From the NCBI RefSeq assembly GCF_002797555.1, contig NZ_PGFA01000003.1:372001-436000 (forward strand): DNA of 64,000 nucleotides, given 5' to 3'. Made by a program: the position numbers and the translations under genes. Positions 58,357 to 64,000 of the stretch are shown one piece after another; positions within the stretch are counted from its first letter, which is position 1, and the number at the start of each line of letters is the position of its first letter. Source of the DNA: Hymenobacter chitinivorans DSM 11115. GTDB lineage: Bacteria > Bacteroidota > Bacteroidia > Cytophagales > Hymenobacteraceae. The notes under the pieces are model-generated. The model saw nothing but the letters and a program-made list of their open reading frames with translations. It was not told the DNA's origin and ran no database searches.

Positions 58357-59110
58357 ACGGAAGGTGGCGGAAAGAGTGGTAGCCCAGCAGCGTGTCGTTG
58401 CTGGCCAAAAAGGCTGTGGTATAGCATTTAGCCCGCTGGCAGGCCGTCGGCAAATCGTGTCCCAGGGCTAGCTGGGCCAGAATGGCAGCCGACAATACGC
58501 AGCCGCTGCCGTGCTTTTCGCCGTGGGGGAGGCGGGTGTGCGAGAAGTGGTACTGGGTATTGTTGGCAAAGAGAATATCGACCGACTCGTCTCCCGAGCC
58601 ATGCCCGCCCTTGAGCAGCACCGGGCAAAAACCGGCCACGGCTTCGGCTGCTTCTTCGGCCGAAGCCGCCGGCCACAGGCGCAGCATCTCGGGCAGATTG
58701 GGGGTAATCAGCGTTAGCTCGGCAGCCAGGGCTTGTACCAGGGCGGCGTCGGGGTGCTGGTGAAACTCATAGCCGGCCGAAGCTTTCAGCACCGGGTCCC
58801 AGACGATATTTTTACCAGGGTAGTGCTGCCGCAGCCACCGCAGCAGTTCCAGCAGTCGGGGCAAGCTCTCCACCAAGCCGATTTTGACGAAGTCCACCGC
58901 AAACCGGCTCAGCAGCACCCTGATCTGGTCCTGAATGTCGGCCAACGGCACCCAACTCACCCGCTCAAAGGCCACGTCGTTCTGCACCGTCAGGGCCGTA
59001 CACACGCCCAGCCCGTAGACGCCGAGGGCCTCCAGCGTTTTGCTATCGGCCAGCAAACCGGCCCCGCCACTGGGGTCGAAGCCGGCAATACTCAGGGCGT
59101 AAGGGCGCAT
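58343..59110 (-). CDS. thiD: Hydroxymethylpyrimidine/phosphomethylpyrimidine kinase
   Basis: 255 residues, ribokinase-like: YALSIAGFDPSGGAGLLADS at the N-terminus, ALTVQNDVAFERV, LLKGGHGSG and HGSGCVLSAAILAQLALGHD with the catalytic Asp region of the anion hole (GSGC). Phosphorylates HMP and then HMP-P. Its 5' end is separated from thiC by the 31-bp perfect inverted repeat at 59114-59197. Confidence 0.95.
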   Translation of the reverse strand: MRPYALSIAGFDPSGGAGLLADSKTLEALGVYGLGVCTALTVQNDVAFERVSWVPLADIQDQIRVLLSRFAVDFVKIGLVESLPRLLELLRWLRQHYPGKNIVWDPVLKASAGYEFHQHPDAALVQALAAELTLITPNLPEMLRLWPAASAEEAAEAVAGFCPVLLKGGHGSGDESVDILFANNTQYHFSHTRLPHGEKHGSGCVLSAAILAQLALGHDLPTACQRAKCYTTAFLASNDTLLGYHSFRHLPYADQ

Positions 59111-59113
59111 GTT

Positions 59114-59197
59114 TAGTTGTTAGTTGTTGGTTGTCAGTTGTTAGGCGTTCTGCTGTCGGTTGTGCTCTAACAACTGACAACCAACAACTAACAACTA
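59114..59197. repeat. Perfect 31-bp inverted repeat between thiC and thiD
   Basis: Arms 59114-59144 and 59167-59197 are exact reverse complements over 31 bp with a 22-base loop. They consist of TAGTTGTTAG / CTAACAACTA-type words. The element fills nearly all of the 89-bp gap. Could reduce read-through from thiC to thiD or protect the upstream RNA; no long T run follows. Confidence 0.95.
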
Positions 59198-59199
59198 GC

Positions 59200-61315
<2,116 letters not shown>

Positions 61316-61410
61316 GCAACAAGCAGATTAGCAGGTTGATGGAGTCAAAACAATAAACAGTAGGCGGCGCATGCCACGGGCCGGCAGAGACGGGTCCCGT
61401 TTCAGTCACT

Positions 61411-61482
61411 TTTCCCTTCGCCAGCATTACCTGGATCAGGTTCAAAGGGTATTTCTCAGTCCTGCGCGGCAGAACACCCCTA
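61411..61482 (-). promoter_or_regulatory. TPP riboswitch (THI element)
   Basis: Read on the minus strand the conserved blocks come in order: TAGGGGTG, CTGAGA (61454-61459), GAACCTGATC (61434-61443), TAATGCTGGCG (61419-61429), AAGGGAA (61412-61418). Lies 96 bp upstream of the thiS start. A small hairpin ACGGG-t-CCCGT (61390-61400) follows and may be part of the expression platform. Thiamine pyrophosphate binding should lower expression of thiS-C-D-E-G-H. Confidence 0.96.
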
Positions 61483-61508
61483 AAGTTTATGCCGGCAAGG
61501 TAGGGGGT

Positions 61509-61778
61509 AATGTGCTGATGTGCTAATGTGGGGAATGTGAAAATTATGTCATTGCGAGGGTCGGCAGGTTTTATTTCGTCTGTCCTCCTGAGGCGCAGCC
61601 GAAGGACCTTCCTCGCCTGTCCCACAAAGGCGAATACCAACGTGCAAAAGTCCTTTACTACTAGTGTGGTAAAGGGCTTTGTCACGTTTAACAATCCTTG
61701 TCACTCAGGTGAGGAAGGTCCTTCGCAAGCGTACGCCAGATGAAGGATGACAGACCAGTAGTAGCACATCAGCACATT
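61509..61778. repeat. 17-bp inverted repeats flanking a dispersed repeat
   Basis: AATGTGCTGATGTGCTA at 61509-61525 and its exact reverse complement at 61762-61778. Between them lies dispersed-repeat copy B. More CACATT words continue to 61830. The word-built arms are of the same design as at 4772, 56856 and 59114. Confidence 0.85.
61579..61753. repeat. Dispersed intergenic repeat, copy B
   Basis: Homologous to 5689-5876. It contains the hairpin CCTTTAC ... GTAAAGG, then TCACGTTTAACAATCCTTGT, CACTCAGGTGAGGAAGG, TCCTTCGC and ends GGATGACAG. Non-coding. Lies upstream of rlmN and of the thi operon (divergent genes). Confidence 0.85.
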
Positions 61779-61940
61779 CAACCACATTTCTCACATTCAA
61801 AACACATTAACACATTAGCACCTGAGCACATTATATCGAAGGCACTATTACCAACTCAGATATGTTCAGGGCCAGCGACATAGTGAGGGGCAGGTAAACC
61901 TAAAACTCACTAAATCACTATTTCACTAAATCACCTGTCG

Positions 61941-61948
61941 TATCTTTG
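61941..61948 (+). promoter_or_regulatory. -7 promoter box of rlmN
   Basis: TATCTTTG, perfect TAnnTTTG, ending 5 bp before the rlmN ATG. Preceded by repeated TCACTAAAT words. The -33 element is not clear. Confidence 0.6.
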
Positions 61949-61953
61949 CAGTT

Positions 61954-63024
61954 ATGATGATTGACCTGCCCGTTGTTTCCAAGCGCGACATCCGCAAACT
62001 CAGCCCCGACGAGCTCAAGGCCTTTATGGTGGAGCACGGCGAAAAGCCCTTCCGCGCCAAGCAGGTGCTGGAGTGGCTGTGGAAGAATACCGCCGGCTCG
62101 TTTGAGGAAATGAACAACATTTCCCTGAGCACCCGCGAGCTGCTAGCCAAGTACTTTGTTATCAACGGCGTGGCGGTGCAGAATCAGCAGCTCAGCAACG
62201 ACGGTACCATCAAATCGGCCTTCCGCCTGCACGACGGCAACATCGTGGAAGGCGTGCTTATTCCGCACGACACGCGCATGACGGCCTGCATCAGCTCGCA
62301 GGTGGGCTGTTCGCTGACTTGTAAGTTTTGCGCCACGGGCTACATGGAGCGCAAGCGCAACCTGGACGCGGCCGAAATCTACGACCAGGTAGTGCGCATC
62401 CGGGAGCAGTGCGAGGCCCAGTACGGCACGCCGCTCACTAACATCGTGTACATGGGCATGGGCGAGCCGCTGCTCAACTACGCCAACGTGGTGGAAAGTG
62501 TGCGCCGCATCACCGCCCCCGACGGGCTGAACATGGCGCCGCGCCGCATCACCATCAGCACCGCCGGTATTGCCAAGATGATCAAAAAGCTGGCTGACGA
62601 CGACGTGAAGGCCAATCTGGCCCTCTCGCTGCATGCGCCCAACGACGTGAAGCGCAACGAAATCATGCCCATCAACGAGGCCAACTCCCTGGCCGCTTTG
62701 AAGGACGCGTTGCAGTATTACCACCAGAAAACCGGCCGCAAAGTCACCTACGAGTACATCGTGTTCGAGAACTTCAACGACACGCTCGAAGACGCGGCTG
62801 AACTGTACACCATCAGCAAGTGGCTGCCCTGCAAGGTGAATTTGATTGAGTATAACCCCATCGAAAACGCCAGCTACCAGAACGCCGAAGCCGATAAAAT
62901 CACGGCCTTCCACAAGTACCTGGCCGACCGGGGCGTGCAAACCAACATCCGCCGCTCCCGTGGTAAGGACATTGACGCGGCCTGCGGGCAGCTGGCGGTA
63001 AAGGAAAAAGCCGAGGTAGCGTAA
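61954..63024 (+). CDS. rlmN: 23S rRNA (A2503-C2) / tRNA A37 methyltransferase
   Basis: 356 residues. Radical-SAM CxxxCxxC in CSLTCKFCATGYM; VYMGMGEPLLNY, RRITISTAGI, ANLALSLHAPND, EYIVFENFNDTLED and the second catalytic Cys in IDAACGQLAVK. Methylates C2 of A2503 in 23S rRNA and A37 in some tRNAs. The -7 box lies only 5 bp before the ATG (leaderless-like), or the second Met is used. Confidence 0.96.
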   Translation: MMIDLPVVSKRDIRKLSPDELKAFMVEHGEKPFRAKQVLEWLWKNTAGSFEEMNNISLSTRELLAKYFVINGVAVQNQQLSNDGTIKSAFRLHDGNIVEGVLIPHDTRMTACISSQVGCSLTCKFCATGYMERKRNLDAAEIYDQVVRIREQCEAQYGTPLTNIVYMGMGEPLLNYANVVESVRRITAPDGLNMAPRRITISTAGIAKMIKKLADDDVKANLALSLHAPNDVKRNEIMPINEANSLAALKDALQYYHQKTGRKVTYEYIVFENFNDTLEDAAELYTISKWLPCKVNLIEYNPIENASYQNAEADKITAFHKYLADRGVQTNIRRSRGKDIDAACGQLAVKEKAEVA

Positions 63025-63046
63025 ATCAAGACTGCGCAGTCACACA

Positions 63047-63078
63047 AAAGGCCGCTGAATCTCAATTCAGCGGCCTTT
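63047..63078. terminator. Bidirectional terminator between rlmN and the spondin gene
   Basis: Stem AAAGGCCGCTGAAT / ATTCAGCGGCCTTT with a 4-base loop between convergent genes; T-rich on the plus-strand side. Confidence 0.9.
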
Positions 63079-63084
63079 CTGTTT

Positions 63085-63741
63085 TTACTTGATTCGCTCC
63101 AGCACGAAATACCCCACGGGAGGAGCCGAGTTGCTCACGGCCCGGACGACGCCGACCGGCGTGGTGGGCTGGTCGGGGGAGGTGTAATCAGGGCCGCTGT
63201 CGGTGCCGGCATCGTAGAACGTGGCCGGGATGCGGCGCGTGGCGGCCCAGCCGGTCGTGGTGAGCAGGTCGTGGACTTCGAGGGCGGCAAACCAGTCGGG
63301 GCTGGGCGCTATCATCGTTACCACCGTCAGGGCCGGGTGGCTGCGACTCAGGCGGATAGTATCGGTCAGGGCGCCGGGCGACGCGGTGGCGGTGCGGCCA
63401 TCGAGCAGCCGAAAGGCTTTGCCCTGAGCAATGAGCGTGTTGATTTCGCTCCGCAGCGCGGTGTTGTTGCCCAGCTCGGCCATATTTTTGATACCCAGAC
63501 TGGCCGGAGCAGTAGCCCGAAACAGGCCAGCGTCGGCGTCGTGCCCATGGGAGGCGCCGATGAGGGGTGAAAAATGCGCCCCCACCGGGTAGCTACCCGG
63601 GTGGGTGGTGGCACTCCAGCTGGCCTCGAAGGTGACGCGGTACAGGGCCGTGGTATCGGGGGCGGGAGCTTGGTCGTCGTCGCCTGATTCGGCGCAGCCG
63701 GCCAGCAAAGCCGACAGGATAAGCATCCAATGCTGTTTCAT
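63085..63741 (-). CDS. Spondin-domain lipoprotein
   Basis: 218 residues; lipobox LLAGC after a short signal. The mature part is a Spondin_N domain: YRVTFEASWSATTHPGSYP, VGAHFSPLIGASHG, APASLGIKNMAELGN, TVVTMIAPSPDWFAALEV, FYDAGTDSGPDYTSP. In animals this domain belongs to matrix proteins; in bacteria it is sporadic and of unknown role. Exported and lipid-anchored. Confidence 0.88.
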   Translation of the reverse strand: MKQHWMLILSALLAGCAESGDDDQAPAPDTTALYRVTFEASWSATTHPGSYPVGAHFSPLIGASHGHDADAGLFRATAPASLGIKNMAELGNNTALRSEINTLIAQGKAFRLLDGRTATASPGALTDTIRLSRSHPALTVVTMIAPSPDWFAALEVHDLLTTTGWAATRRIPATFYDAGTDSGPDYTSPDQPTTPVGVVRAVSNSAPPVGYFVLERIK

Positions 63742-63813
63742 AGGTAAGCGGCTGGCGGTGAGCAGGAAAAGTATAAACGTAACGCTGCCGGCTGCTGGTT
63801 TGGTATAGCCGGG

Positions 63814-64000
63814 TTATTTGACCTGCCCAAACCGGTAGGCTACTTCCAAGTAAGCGGGAGCCGTGGCGCTGCCGTCGCTGTAGGCCAGGCCTAAGGTCCC
63901 GCTTAGGCGGGACGCTGCCACTCGGGCCCCAAACAAGCCGAGTAAATGGCGTTGTTTTACCCCAAACACGTTGGTTTCATAGATATACGTCTCGTTGAGC
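63814..64000 (-). CDS. 3' end of a probable outer-membrane beta-barrel gene
   Basis: Partial; the minus-strand frame enters at 64000 and stops with TAA at 63814-63816 (62 codons). Reads LNETYIYETNVFGVKQRHLL, then LGLAYSDGSATAPAYLEVAY and ends RFGQVK. Alternating hydrophobic pattern and an aromatic residue near the end suggest a membrane barrel strand; family not determined. Confidence 0.6.
   Translation of the reverse strand, partial: LNETYIYETNVFGVKQRHLLGLFGARVAASRLSGTLGLAYSDGSATAPAYLEVAYRFGQVK

Overview
The window looks like chromosomal DNA from a high-GC member of the Bacteroidota, most likely Hymenobacter or a close relative (Cytophagales). The evidence is: two secreted proteins with C-terminal type IX secretion sorting domains; the Bacteroidota promoter (TTTG, 19 bp, TAnnTTTG) in front of rpmG and, slightly degenerate, rpmB; the rpmG-DUF4295-ftsY block; bshC (bacillithiol); TonB-domain proteins with an N-terminal Cys motif; and many small lineage-typical families (DUF5522, DUF2157/GDYxxLxY). 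I found no tRNA, rRNA, transposase, phage gene or CRISPR array. Many long antisense reading frames are by-products of the high GC content.

Layout. 1-5.7 kb: 5' part of an HMG-CoA reductase gene, two tandem TonB-domain genes, a WG-repeat protein, a PhyH-type dioxygenase and an SDR. 5.9-10.2 kb: a sphingomyelin-synthase-like PAP2_C protein, two tandem M20 hydrolases and an ATP-grasp protein. 10.4-19.4 kb: SDR, M4 metalloprotease (T9SS cargo), beta-barrel protein, TPR protein, alpha/beta hydrolase, and a minus-strand run of glycosidase, PLD-like protein and Ogt. 19.7-24.7 kb: two CDF transporters, APC permease, PAP2 phosphatase, GNAT. 24.8-33.3 kb: a giant multidomain sugar dehydrogenase-like T9SS cargo, a VWA protein / LRR-DUF6745 / HGDVLI-type cluster, hemB. 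33.3-39.3 kb: paired lipoprotein-like paralogs, Hsp20, rocD and small proteins. 39.4-49.4 kb: housekeeping block rpmB, M24 peptidase, rpmG, DUF4295, ftsY, rimO, bshC and 5-FTHF cyclo-ligase. 49.5-54.6 kb: two ExbD-like orphans, a DUF2157/GDYxxLxY operon, an archaemetzincin and mnmD. 54.6-61.5 kb: a thioesterase and a TenI-like gene facing a TPP-riboswitch-controlled thiS-C-D-E-G-H operon. 61.9-64 kb: rlmN, a spondin-domain lipoprotein and the 3' end of another gene.

The most unusual signals are non-coding. Two intergenic regions carry palindromes repeated with a 42-bp period, which equals four turns of B-DNA: CCGGCACCGGTGCCGG x6 at 2636-2884, and ATACC-N5-GGTAT at 19543-19704. In each array one site sits inside a much longer palindrome. 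Several other intergenic gaps are filled by inverted repeats built from short tandem words; the one between thiD and thiC is a perfect 31-bp inverted repeat. There is also a dispersed ~190-bp repeat family and a 101-bp miniature element with 11-bp terminal inverted repeats.

Protein-level oddities are the ExbD-like pair lacking the proton-channel Asp, a lipoprotein paralog whose lipobox Cys is Tyr, M20 paralogs with a nearly identical 5' part, and an archaemetzincin with Ser in place of the motif Gly. All functional statements rest on motif recognition by eye; no database search was run.
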